From NCBI GenBank assembly GCA_037176885.1, contig JAWWNJ010000012.1, positions 620,001 to 684,000 on the forward strand: a stretch of DNA of 64,000 nt, in the 5' to 3' direction. This DNA is from Favolaschia claudopus. Taxonomy: Eukaryota; Basidiomycota; Agaricomycetes; Agaricales; Mycenaceae. Made by a program: the position numbers and the translations under genes. Each line of letters opens with the position of its first letter. The first letter of the stretch is position 1. The notes below the pieces were generated by a model. That model was given only the letters and a program-made list of their open reading frames with translations, made no database searches and was not told the origin of the DNA. Below are positions 49,701 to 63,661 of this stretch, piece after piece.

Positions 49701-50732
49701 TTGAACGGGACGTGCCAGAATAGATTCAACGCCAGCCTCCAGGAAAAGAATTCAATTGAAATTAAGCTCTTCTGAGATCCTTGAGTTGATGCGCTGTGGG
49801 GCACGTATTAATTAGAGTTCCAAAGTCATAAGGAGAATGAGAAGAAGAGAGTACAATACAATACAGTATGTTCGCGGTACTTTCCGGAGACAATTGAAGA
49901 TAAACAAATAACCCAAGGCTTGAATGAGTTCTCGGGAAGTAGCATGAAGTGGCGTCGAGGCTATGCGCATAGACAGACGCAGATGGACTCACTACTCACA
50001 CTCGGCGCTGCGATACGGCGTCGGATAACCGCAAGAGAGCAATTGGAGTTAGACTGCGACGAGGCAAAGCAGAGTGACGTACTTCCCACAACCTCATTAA
50101 TATCCGTCCCTCTACGGCCAGACCAAGCCGCCATAGACTGGTCACTGCAGAGACGCCGTCGCCAGCCCAGGTCGCAAGACCCGACGGAGGATCTTTGTCT
50201 CCGACGCCTGCACAGATTAGAGAAGAGAAAGTTAACTTAGCCTCAAAAGATCGCAACAACAGGTGACGAAGGGAAACAATAATTAGCTTCGGGAGCGGCC
50301 TGGGGCATGAATAGTATGAATAGGTATGCGGGAGGTGCCTGGAATCGACTCACCGGCTCGGAGAATTGCTTAAGCGCCCCTCCGCGCAAACCGGCTCCGG
50401 GCTTCAAGAAAAGAAAAATTCGGGAGGAAAACTTCAAACTCGCCCTGAAGTCGGGGAGGTTGGTTGGAGAAGTGGTGAGATCTGCGTGATAGGCTTTCCC
50501 TTTGACTGGGTACGCATCGCGGTTCGATATGTAACTAATCGTCCTCGAGTCGCTTAGATGTCCATGTCGTTCAGGACAAGATGGGAATCTCATCACCATC
50601 AAGCGTGGGTTGTTTGGCTCTGTACGGATCCCGTGACTTCCAACCTTGCTTTCGCACACCAGCTACTCTCGGCCGAATGAGCTCGAATGAGACAGGGTCT
50701 GATTCCACTTGGTGTCCTATGGGGAAGGACTC
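46738..50732. other. 4-kb region without a recognised gene
   Basis: The right half of a long divergent spacer between the GATA factor (-) and poly(A) polymerase copy B (+). It probably includes long 5' leader and regulatory DNA of the GATA gene, as is common for fungal regulators. Contents seen: a TCC/TGC microsatellite at 48679-48718, a 14-bp direct repeat CATACAGTAAATCA at about 49061 and 49377, and loose homology to the copy A 5' flank from about 50480 onward. Short open frames show no domain. Confidence 0.4.
48679..48718. repeat. TCC-rich trinucleotide microsatellite
   Basis: Ten or more TCC units, then TGC units. Confidence 0.9.
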
Positions 50733-53195
<2,463 letters not shown>

Positions 53196-54391
53196 GTGAA
53201 GGTTGCCCTCAATAATCTTGCATTCCAGCGAGCGCTCGAAAACAATAACGATGCACCCAATAAAAAGCCGCGGTAGTCTCCCCTCGTTCTAGTCCTTTTT
53301 GTTGCAGTGCTGACAAACTGTCTAAGGCTATCGCCACCTGCAATCCCCGGACTCTGAATTTGTACTGATAACGGAAGGGAGACTCCCTCGATCGCGTGCT
53401 CAGCCTTCCATATCCAATGTTCTAGCCCATTCACAATAACACAACATTAAATTCTTAAATTCTCGAGTTCGGAATTCGAAGATCAAGCTCATATTAGTAT
53501 GTCGTGTGTGGCAAACTCCTTCTTTCTCCGTCGAGCCCAGCACCATTTACTCTGTCATGGCGGTGGAGTACATTCGCGACCGGGTCGTCCCGTCGGTGGC
53601 CAATGTACCGGACGGCGGACGCGGGAAGAGATTAATGCATTTCAGATCCCGTCATGCAGCATTCAATCGCTTTTCTTATTTCTCGAAATCAAATTAAATT
53701 CCTCACCCATGCTGCATGGTCACTGAAACACGTCGGAGCAAGAATAGCAATGCGTTCATCGAGGTTTAACGCAATTCCGAAGCGTTGCATCGATTCAAGA
53801 GATCAACACTGTTTCTTTGTCTGTTGTCCGCACTGACTTTTTGTTCCTACCTATAGATAAGTATGCTGGCGAGCTGAAAACACGTCGAGCATTTCCTGTG
53901 TACATACCTGAATCCCATTTCAGGCTCATCGGGGTGGGTTCTGTTCGGAAGTTCGGCACAGAGATCATACTGTGACTCATGTTCCCACGCCGGACGGGGT
54001 GGCTCCGCGCGCTTTCGCAGAGCGACAAAAGCGCGCGGAGCGACAATGCCCTACCACCTCGTTCTTCTGGATGCTCAGTATGCATGTCACTTCGACCTCA
54101 TCTCAACCGCCTCGGTATGTTGGCTGATATCCAGATGAGCTGACGACTGTGCTCAAAGACATCGACAACTCTTTTGTCGTTTGCTGATTCATCCATAGAA
54201 TGACTCACCCCGCGACCCACCACCTTTCCGTAAAGTCGGAGGAGCGTAATGCTTGAATTGTCTTTTGAATTGTTTGTCTTTTCGGTATGACACAGCATGG
54301 ATCTTCGGCTAATTATCTTGGTATTTAACCCCAAGACGATGGAGGTTTCACTCCGACCACCCTTCTTGAAGTTGCCATTGCGCCTATAGCC
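53196..54391. other. Intergenic with a strong hairpin
   Basis: A 14-bp perfect stem (GCTCCGCGCGCTTT at 54002-54015 and its complement at 54028-54041, 12-nt loop) is the only clear structure. No gene recognised. Confidence 0.45.
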
Positions 54392-55786
54392 ATGTCCTCA
54401 GAACTGATTTTCGTGGGTTGTTTCACTGTCTCCTTGAAATTGCTGCAAAGGCTGAGCGGACGCAGGTTACCGGTGCTTCCGGATTCCTTGGCTGCCATGT
54501 TGTCTTGCAACTTTTACAGAAGGGGTATCGCGTCAGGGGGTGCGTTTTGACATTTCCTTCAACTCATGCTCGATATCTGAAGGTGCTTTAAACAGTGCAG
54601 CTCGAGGAGCGAAAGCCGACCATCTCAAGACCACCTACGCCAGCTACGGTGACCGCTTCGAGGGCATCAAAATCACCGATATCACCCACGATCAATTTCC
54701 CGACGCCTTGAAAGGCGTCGATGCGATCATACATACCGCCTCTCCGCTTCCACGCAGTGCGGATCCTGACACCGTGTTCTCTGTATGTTTCAATTCCCCT
54801 GCCAGTGACTTACCGTAGAATCCTGATCTTGAGTTACTTATTAGTCCGCTATCGATGGAACCCTCAACGTTATCGTCCAAGGAGAAAAAGCGGGTGTGAA
54901 GCGGATGGTCGTGACTAGCTCGATTGCGACAGTATGGACCGATTCGATGACTTTCTCGGACAAAAGTATGTTTCTTTTCCTAGCTTACCGAGGCTTTTTT
55001 GGCCTGACGAACCGTATCTGCGTTATCGAAGATTGGAATCCATTGACAAAGGAACTTGCACTCGATTCCAAAGACCCCGTTGCAATTTACAGCGCATCGA
55101 AGGTGTTAGCCGAGCAGGCTTTGTGGGATTGGGCGGAAAAACATCCGCATGTTGAGGTCACTACGCGTGCGTTGTGTTCATCCGTTTGTCGTTTTGACTC
55201 TCGAAGTTAATATGCAGTTTTTCAGTGAACCCTACGTTCTTTTTCGGACCCTTTACACCGCACTTCCCACTCCCCACCCCGGACTACAGCCTCATCTCAA
55301 CCGACACAATCCCCTACAACTTTCTCTTCAAAGACGGTGTCTTCCCCCCGATCACCAGCCACATCGACGTGCGCGACGTAGCCAAGGCGCACCTCGCCGC
55401 CTTGAACTCTCCGCCCACTTCTCGTGTCGGGCGGAAGCGCATCGTGCTCTCATCCCCGCATGGCTGGGCGCACCGGAAGGTCGTCGATTTCATCAAGGAG
55501 AAACGGCCGCTGCTGGAAGATCGTATGATTGAGGCGAAGCCGGTTGAGTTTCCGTGGGATGTTTTGCCTATGGATTTTGGCAGGGTTGAGGAGGTGTTGG
55601 GTATGGGGAAGGGGGATTTCTTCACTATCGAGGAGGTAAGCTTATGTCTGCCGATTTTCAATCCGTCCATATCTCATGTGGTGTTTATCGTAGACTTACC
55701 TCGACACTATCGATGCACTTGTTGAAGCCGAAGAGGGATGGAGGAAGGCGGGACACACCATAAAAACGCCACCGAGTTTTCAGTAG
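54392..55786 (+). CDS. Extended SDR, dihydroflavonol-4-reductase / GRE2-like NAD(P)H reductase
   Basis: Seven exons (54392-54412, 54466-54539, 54596-54782, 54845-54965, 55032-55166, 55226-55635, 55694-55786) give 346 residues in frame. VTGASGFLGCHVVLQLLQKGYRVRG is the GxxGxxG Rossmann loop of extended SDRs. DAIIHTASPL, VKRMVVTSSIATVW (catalytic Ser) and the Tyr-x3-Lys in IYSASKVLAEQALWDW complete the active site. NPTFFFGPF and SHIDVRDVAKAHLAALNSP are typical of DFR/GRE2 enzymes, which reduce aldehydes, ketones or methylglyoxal with NADPH in the cytosol. Substrate cannot be read from sequence. The first exon is only 7 codons. It sits 0.8 kb upstream of an NmrA-like gene in the same direction. 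Confidence 0.85.
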
Positions 55787-56561
55787 AGTGCGTTCGTTCG
55801 TTCGAAGCAAATGAAAATTGTGGTCGAGTTGGTTGACGAAGGTCGCGTTGGTGAAATAATTGGAGGGTCCCCTTTTTGGTTTATATTGTTGTTGACCCTG
55901 AAGCTCTTACTATAGTAAGTAGAACGCATAATCGATTGCAGGATTACAAGAACCTGGTGCGAATAAACTTCAATTGTAAAGCATGGGCGATCCGGCTACT
56001 ATTACAGGTAGGAACAGCGGCGTCCCGAGCCACTGTCTGTGCATACTCAGCCGAATTGCAGAAGGCTGTCACGGGATCGCGTTTTGCCCCAATCAAATTC
56101 GGCTCAAGCGGCCATCAATTGGGAAACAAAATGTATACTGTAGTCTGTCGTTATTCGAATTTTGTTTCACCTGTTCGCTGCGCAACGCGTTGGCCATTGG
56201 GCTCCAAGTCTATATACCTAGTATGTGACCGTCGCGTCAGTCAAAACCACATATCACAACATCGATCACTACTGACCTAAATTCAGTGATCGTATTACAA
56301 TCACACTTCTTTCATTCAACTCATTGTGGGTGCCGACTCGTTCATTCTGTGTCTGTCAGAGATCTGAACCTCGGTACCCCGCCTTTTTCCACATTGGTCT
56401 TATGTCTTGACAATCTCGCTGTGAGTCTTCCATTAATTTCTGGGCATCTCGCTCATCTGAAGCACCGATGCATCGGGGAATTTCTACTATATAGGCTGTC
56501 GAAGTAAACGACATCTATAGCATTTTCGTTTGCAAGTTCACATCGATAATTCAAACTCGAA
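55787..56561. other. Intergenic
   Basis: Promoter side of NmrA-like 2. ACTATATAGG lies about 75 nt before its ATG and may be the TATA box. Nothing else recognised. Confidence 0.4.
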
Positions 56562-59500
56562 ATGCCTATTGTTACTGTTTTTGGCGCGACTGGGACTCAA
56601 GGTAAGATCTAACCCTAATGATTCGATCCATCGAATTTTTCGGTGTGGTTATTTAATCTTTTGTGTCCCACAGGATCGGCGGTTCTCGAAGCCGTCCTTA
56701 CCAACGGGAAGTACACTCCCCGCGCTGTGACGCGGAACTTGGATTCCGCCAAGAGCAAGGCGCTTGCCGCCCAAGGGATCGAAGTTGTTGTCGGAAATTT
56801 GTGGGATAAGGAGTCCCTCAAGCACGCTATTCGCGGGAGCGAGGCCGTGTTCGGGGTGGGTTTTTTTCTCTCCGTCACTATTCTCGTTAAAACGAATTTA
56901 AATTTTCGTGTGCTTTCAGATCACCCAATTTTGGGATCCCGAAGTTACGGGTCAAGATCCTGAGGGCAAAGGCGAAATCACCCAAGGCAAGAATCTCGTT
57001 GATGCAGCCAAGGAGGAGGGAATCGCGTTCTTTGTCTGGAGGTACGTTCCCCGTATTCACCCGATGACAAATGTTCAAATTTTTCTGTGTTTGCATTCTC
57101 ATATAGCTCCCTGCCCAATGCTACAGAAGAGTCCAAGGGACGTTACACGCATTGTTATCATCTCGACAGTATGTATTGAATCTTTTATAAACGTGGCACA
57201 GTTCGGTTCGAATATATGGCGGTCCAAATGCACTTTAATTAATTCCCGCAACTTATGTCATTTTTCGACTGATCCGCAATATAAATAGTGCTTTTGCCGG
57301 AATTGCCGCAAGATATGTCAGTGATAATCAGTGCGTTTATCTTGCGGCAAATTCGGTGATTCCCGCAACACAAAGTTGAACATTGCCGCAACATAAAGTC
57401 GCGAAAGTTCAAGTGCCGCAACATATACACGTCGATTTTCAACTTTGCCCCAAACTCCCGCATTTTCATTCAGGTATGATCCTGACCCTCCTGCAATAGG
57501 CCGTTTGATTTGGTTGATTCTCAACCAGCCTCTGATCCTAGTAGCTCACCGTGTTCATTCGAGCCGGAACGGGCATCGAAGCTTCAAATCCAACCCCCGA
57601 AGGTCAGCTGGCATTCGTTCCAGCCAATTTCCCCACTCATTAGCCTTGAAGCGACTCACAACACAGAATCAAAGGATTCAGCATTTCCACGATCTTTCAT
57701 TCCACCTGGACCACTGGTATGTGGTTTGAACATCTAGAATTAACTCTGTATGAGCGTTACTACGCAGCCAGTGAGGCCTCGGCCTTAATTGCGAGCTCGG
57801 ATTTGTCATTTGCTGGTACAATCCTAGTCTGTAACTTACCGCGCCACCGGCCCTAGGAGGGTCGACTTATTATATAATCATCTCGTTTGGCAATTTGTTC
57901 CCACGGCGCTTCCTCACCCTTTCTACCGCATGGGTGCCCACTTTTGCATAGTCTTGGTAGTAGGATGCATAAAAAAACCATTTTTTACACTCTCCGAAGG
58001 TCATACTCTTCAGGACCTGGGTAGGTAGTCTAAATACGTGACGCTGCGAAGTTGGCCGCCTTTGGCCGCCGGCCAATGCATCAAACCAAAACTCACTCAT
58101 TTCGATAGCTCTCGCCTCGCGTCATGTTGTCAAAATGTTCCATAGAGAAGTCTTGTAAGGATGGCGTCCGAATTACGCGCAAAGACGCGTCGAAAATTGC
58201 GCAAGTGAATCCGAGAAATTTGAGATTACATAATAAGCGGACCGTCCTGTCAATGCACCGTGGGAAGCGACAGACTAATATATAAGTAACAACCGCAGGC
58301 ACGAGGACTTTTTTGTTTATATTGTCTGTTTATAAGAGACTAGGTACAATCCAGTTCTTGACCTACCGCAAACACTGGGACCCCATAACCTCACTCCGGG
58401 CCTTGTAGTCTTACCAGGTAAGACAGAATTCTTTATCTCCCTTCAAATACGCCAGCTTTGCAATTTTTTAGCCTTGAACATATTGTCACCAAGCAAGTTA
58501 CTTAAACTGAAATCGAAGCACTATGGTTGCTGCTCCGACGTTTACCACTGTCCTGAAGCTTGAATCCTGACTAACATGATTTCCTTTAGTGAAATTCATC
58601 AAGGCTATGCTTTGATACAGAGAGAATATAACACAAGGTCATCAGCAAGGGCATACGGTCACTTAATTGGAGCAGTTCGAGTCGAACTGTGACACAGCTT
58701 CCCCGTACATTCCGAATACGAAGTATTTCTTTAACGAGGCCTGCCTGTGATTGGCTGGGGCGAACGGTTGGAATGATTTGGACCACATGAAAGAGAATTA
58801 CACCGTATTTTGATATTCCCGGGGACACAGCAGCCATGAACGAATCGGCGAAGATTGAATTCGCTGAGGATGATGTGAGCATAGACGATTCCCACGGTTC
58901 AAGTTGTTCGCGCCGACCACACCGGTAAAGCCAGATAGATGAAGCTTGGAGAGGAGGCAGTGGGAGGCATTCAAATAATGTTGATGAGATCACATAGAGA
59001 GGTTCGTGTCAGTTCTAACTACCAGCAAGTGAGGCAAGCTGTTCAAGGCTAGTAAGTTGCAAGGCTGGCCTATTCGGAGAGAGATAGAGAATGCTTGGAG
59101 ATCTCAACGGATCCGAGCTCGGAATTAGGCTGATACATGAGCAGATGGTGAGATTCCGAGTATCAAACCTCTCAGCGGACCATATGGGGGTTTCTCGCCT
59201 GCGTAGCGGCAGATATCACTCATACAGAGCTCATGTTCAATTGATTTGCATACAGGTTTGAATCGAGGGCTTTGGAAAGTCTGATGGATGACCTACTTCA
59301 AGGCCAAGGTGTATCGTGAGCCGCTTGAGGTCAAGAGAGAGAAATAGCTGACCCGAATTCCAGCCTGCCAGTCAGCCTAGGTTTGGGGTGGGAGTCGCAC
59401 CTTCAATGCCTGACAGTGCTGACTTGAATTCCGACTCTGACTGATTCAGAGCGAACCCAGTCTAACGGCCTACGTTCCAACTTGGATTGGAACAAAACCC

Positions 59501-60711
59501 GTTGAAGGAAATGGGCTCGAAGGTCAGCGATTGGAGCAGATCAGATGGGCCTGGCTGCTGCGGCGGATTGAACCAAGCTATAGGTGAATTCAACACACAG
59601 GATGCAACAAAGGAGTGGAGCAATCGACGGTAAAAGCACGAGGTTATCTTGCAAGGCGGCCCTCCTATGAGTGTCTGAGCGGTGCCGTACATAGCCGGGA
59701 CATGGTCTAGACGATCTGTGGTCTGTCTACAGCATACACTCTTTGATCTTGAAAACTTGCGGGATGTTGAAAACGGAACGCGAAAGAGTTGCGGGAAAAT
59801 AAATTTTGCACTTTGTATCTTGCGGGATTTTCGACTCCGCAACTTTATGTTGCGGGATTTCGACCGAAATGCCGCAAGATAAACGAGGTGATTATCTCTC
59901 GTGAATGTTGCGGCATTTCGGTCAAAATGCCTGTTTACGTTGCGGATCGGCCGAAAATTGATATATGTTGCGGCATTTAATTAATGTGCATTTGGACCGC
60001 CATACGAATATGACGGTAACATCAGATAAATACAAGATTGAGCAATACCTCAAGGCATCTGGAGTCCCGCATGCCATGGTACTCACAGGTTGGTTCCTCG
60101 AGAATCTGTGGAAGTAAGTCGCCATCTCACCGTAACTTCCTGAATTGCGTCTTGATTCTCCATGTATTTCAGCCTGGGAAGTCTCGTGAAGACCGACACT
60201 GGATACGACATCCCCATGGCTGCATGGGAGGCTCACGATAAGCAAACTGCTACCTGGATTAGCCACGATCTCGGCCAGTCTGTTGTTGCGCTCCTGAACC
60301 AGTACAAAGATCCCTCGAAGGGAATCTTGGGGAGCTCGTACCCCGTCGTCAGTTATCGCTTCACTTATGCCGAGTTCACGGCAGCTATTTCGAAAGGTAA
60401 ATCCAAAACCCTCTGCTCCAATCTAATTCTCTCACATTGAGCTAATATTTTGAACATAGCGATCAAGCAGCCAGTGACCTTCACGACGCTTGAAACTTCG
60501 GGGTCGCCGGAGCTCGACGAATCGGTATGTCTGACTTTCTCTTAATCTATTCCTTACCAGCTCTCATCGTATATCCCAGTTCGCTTTTAGCTCCAAGATT
60601 GGGATGTACAATAACATTCTGGCTCCAAACCCGGATCTTGTTGCGCTTGGTGTCAAGTTCGCCACCATGGATGAGTTTTTGCAGAAAGAGGTTGTCCCTA
60701 GATTCGCTTGA
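56562..60711 (+). CDS. NmrA-like NAD(P)-binding protein, paralog 2, with a transposon in intron 4
   Basis: Eight exons: 56562-56601, 56674-56855, 56920-57041, 57107-57168, 60026-60113, 60173-60396, 60460-60524 and 60580-60711. They give 304 residues, the same length as paralog 1. MPIVTVFGATGTQG is the dinucleotide loop; VLTNGKYTPRAVTRNL, GEITQGKNLVDAAKEEG, HAMVLTGWFLENLWK and NPDLVALGVKF match the other two copies. Intron 4 (57169-60025) is 2857 nt because a 2790-bp element plus a 6-bp duplication lies in it; without them it would be 61 nt. Splice sites flanking the insertion (CGACA|GTATGT and ATCAG|ATAAA) are intact, so the gene may still be expressed. Probable role as for paralog 1: an NADPH-binding sensor or reductase. 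Confidence 0.82.
57215..60004. mobile_element. Non-autonomous DNA transposon, long TIRs with subterminal repeats
   Basis: The element begins TATGGCGGTCCAAATGCAC at 57215 and ends with the exact inverse at 60004. Similarity between the two ends continues, imperfectly, for about 250 bp. Both ends carry many copies of CCGCAA(C/G)ATA in either orientation (five or more per end), typical of transposase-binding subterminal repeats. The target duplication is CGAATA (57209-57214 and 60005-60010). The 2.3 kb between the ends contains no transposase or other recognised protein, so it must depend on a partner elsewhere. A 70-bp stretch at 58274-58343 also occurs at 8978-9038. With a 6-bp duplication I do not assign it to a superfamily. 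Confidence 0.8.
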
Positions 60712-62288
60712 TCTATTGAAAGCTCCAATATTCTGGGTCTCTGTATACTGATGAATGCCCACTAACTTGTTAGTGGGTCTTGGGGACTTTTGAAAACGCC
60801 TTTTGTGGCCTCACATTTTTGGCGGAGAGAGTGTTGATGCTGATGGTGATCAGATGGGATGACCAGTTCATACTTTGTCATGTCCAATATCTGCATATCC
60901 TGACCAGCTGAGCGGCTCAGAATCCTCAAGTGTAGTCGTCTAATGGCTTCTTGACCTTTTATCTCCTCAGATCAATTTTCCTTTCCTCCTTGTGTCTATT
61001 CTGCTGCCTACACTGTTTGGAAGATGAGTCAATACTACTGACGTCGCTGATCTTCGTTGCGAATGCCGTTTTTGTGCCGCCCCGCGGTGTACCTGGAGAT
61101 CAAAATATACTTAAGTACCAGATGAATACCAATGTCTCCTGCCGGCAAGCCGGACTCAATTTGTGAGCTCCCGCAATCTCTCGCTCGCAGAGGCAGATGA
61201 GGACCTTTGATAATCCCTTTGAAGGCTAGATCCCGACCAAGGCAAAATGGGGAGAAATTGTCCGAACCGATTTTGGGCGTTTGGGCGAGAAATTGTCCGA
61301 ACCGGATCTAGCCGGGCGTGCCGTAAGTCCCCAAAATCGGCAATTCTCCGCGTGACCTGGCAAAAAATCGCCGAAAATCGCTCGGAACAGCTCGAAACGC
61401 GTCAAAATCGCGCGGGGATCAGATCCCATTCAATTTTGCGGGTTCCAGCGCGCATCGGGCAGATTTCTTGGGAAAATTTTGCTTGATGTCCGACATTTTG
61501 TCCGAACCAGGATGTAGCTACCCAGCGCCAGGAGGGGAGAAATTGTCCGAACTGGATGTCGCATTTTGGACCAAATCCCAGAGAAATTGTCCGAACCGGG
61601 ATCTAGGGTCCGACCGCATTATCAGAGGTCCTGGCAGATGATGGGTAAGCTCGGTTCATGCACATTTGGGCCGGCTGCAGCCGGCCTCCCCTGCCCAATG
61701 AGAGCTGGCTCAGCCGAGCTCCGCATCAGCCGAGCGAGTTTTGGGCAGCACTCCGTTCAGTTTTGAATTCAACAACCTCACTGATTTTTAGAGTACAGAC
61801 AAACGCTAGCTCAGCAATAAGCATTACCTACAAATTGGCCCAATTTCCCCCCATAGACTCTCAGTCACTAGTTAGTGGGCTCTGCCGCGAAGCGCGCTAC
61901 ACTGGTTATTTATACAAGTATCACAATTGTAACCGACAGTTGCAATTATTCGATGCATTGAGCCAGTTTCGAACTTTGGCTGTGCTAGACATCAATGCCC
62001 GTAGGCCGGCCGATGTGATGTGAAGGCTGTGACCCTCACAAAAATTCGCCATCAGTCGCCATCCCTCGTTTCCTTTCCTCTAGTTATACTTGCGCTCAAC
62101 TGCCGAATCTTTTCAGCTTCCCGCCGTGATTACCGCCGGTGGGGCCGCGCAGGGCCCGACGGGATGCTATATTCTGTGGGAGCCAGATGTCGTTGGGATG
62201 TCGCAAAGTCTAAAAAAGTCAGCGGAAGCAACAGCCAGGGAGTATAAGACGGATGGTCTCGCATGTCTACACTCGTCCTTCGCCCTTC
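60712..62288. other. Intergenic between NmrA-like 2 and 3
   Basis: Contains a terminator-like hairpin CCCACTAAC-TT-GTTAGTGGG at 60767-60786, a related half-site near 61867-61880, and a repeat cluster at 61226-61606. No gene recognised. Confidence 0.45.
61226..61606. repeat. Small element with CTAGATCCCG ends and repeated GAGAAATTGTCCGAACC
   Basis: CTAGATCCCG at 61226-61235 faces CGGGATCTAG at 61597-61606. In between and at the ends, GAGAAATTGTCCGAACC or close forms occur at about 61253, 61289, 61542 and 61581, with a fifth, shorter TTTTGTCCGAACC near 61497. Probably a tiny MITE or remnant. No target duplication found. Confidence 0.55.
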
Positions 62289-63638
62289 ATGCCGATTATC
62301 ACGATCTTTGGTGCGAACGGGACTCAAGGTGCGTCACAGTTTCTTTCGTGAAGTCTGAATTCGAGTCATTAACCTGAGTCATGACAGGATCCGCCGTTCT
62401 TTCGGCTGTTCTCGCGGATGGAAGATATACTCCCCGCGCTGTGTCGCGTAGCCTCGAGTCTCCGGCTAGCAGCGCCCTTATCGAGAATGGCGTCGAAGTC
62501 GTGGTAGCGAATCTTTGGGATAAGGAATCTCTGAAAAGGGCGATCCGTGGAAGTCAAGTCGTCTTTGGAGTGTGTGCTTGAATCTGCATTGCTGTTCTCT
62601 GATGCTGTATCTTAATGGCCGTTGTTTTCCCTCAGAATACAAATTTCTGGGACCCGGAAATCTTCCCGGCTGACCCGCAAGGCAAAGGAGAGCTTTCACA
62701 GGGCCGAAACTTAGTCGACGCGGCGAAGGAGGAAGGAGTGAAACTGTTTATTTACAGGTGTGACTGTTTGACACCCTCATTGCTACATAGTTCTCAATTA
62801 CTTGCTTCTAAAGCTCGCTTCCTAACGTCACAAAGTCGTCTAATGGCCGCTATAAGAATATCTACCACACCGATAGTGAGCATCCCTTCCTTTTGTTGGT
62901 TTTATCTCAATCACAATGATGCATAGATAAAGCCATAATCGAGGACTACCTCAGGGCGTCCGGTGTTTCTTTCGCCGTTCTCCTCACGGGCTGGTTCCTC
63001 GATAATCTGTGGAAGTGAGCTCCATCTCCTCGGTATACCGTCATCCTTATTCCGATATACTCGCTCTCGCTTTCTCGTTATAGGCCGGGCCGCCCCGCAC
63101 TCCAAAAGACTGAGACCGGTTACCACATCCCGATAGCGAAGTTTGGGCCAGATGATGTGCAGGAATTTACTTGGGTGGCGCATGATTTTGGACAGACTGC
63201 AGTTGCGCTTTTGAGGCACTATGATACTGAGGGCGGCGACAAAGTCATGGGTAGATCTTTCCCAGTGGTTAGTTTCAAGACTACGTATTCAAAGCTTGCA
63301 GCGGCCATTGCCAAAGGTTCGTTTAAAAAGTTTCTTTTTTGCCTGTCGACAGTTTTGTACCATTATTCGTAAAGGGATCAAGCAAGAAGTCAATTTCACT
63401 CCTCTTGAGACCTCGGGACAACGACTGTTCGATGAGATGGTATGCTTTATGTTCTATCTGTCCTACTAATGAATAGCTTATACAAGTCCGCTTGTTTTCC
63501 CAGTATCTATTTCAAAAGGAATGCGGGATGTACCCCAACACGCCTGCTCCTAATCCGGATCTCGTCGCTCTCGGCGTGAAGTTTGGTACTTTGGAAGAAT
63601 ATGTCGAGGAGGCGATTTTTCCGCGGTTTGCTCATTGA
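62289..63638 (+). CDS. NmrA-like NAD(P)-binding protein, paralog 3
   Basis: Eight exons (62289-62328, 62388-62569, 62636-62757, 62814-62875, 62927-63014, 63084-63316, 63375-63439, 63504-63638) give 308 residues. MPIITIFGANGTQG opens it. VLADGRYTPRAVSRSLESPASSALI, GELSQGRNLVDAAKEEGVKLFIY, SFAVLLTGWFLDNLWK and NPDLVALGVKFGT are shared with paralogs 1 and 2. Exon lengths 40, 182, 122, 62, 88 and 65 are identical to paralog 2; exon 6 is 9 nt longer. Same inferred role in NADPH sensing or reduction. It is adjacent to and convergent with the KRE6/SKN1 gene (24 bp between stop codons). Confidence 0.85.
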
Positions 63639-63661
63639 GTTAATGAACGAGTCAACACAGT

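Noticed and set aside
57215..60004. Transposase gene within the intronic element
   Set aside because: No frame over about 135 codons and none with a recognisable catalytic motif; treated as non-autonomous.
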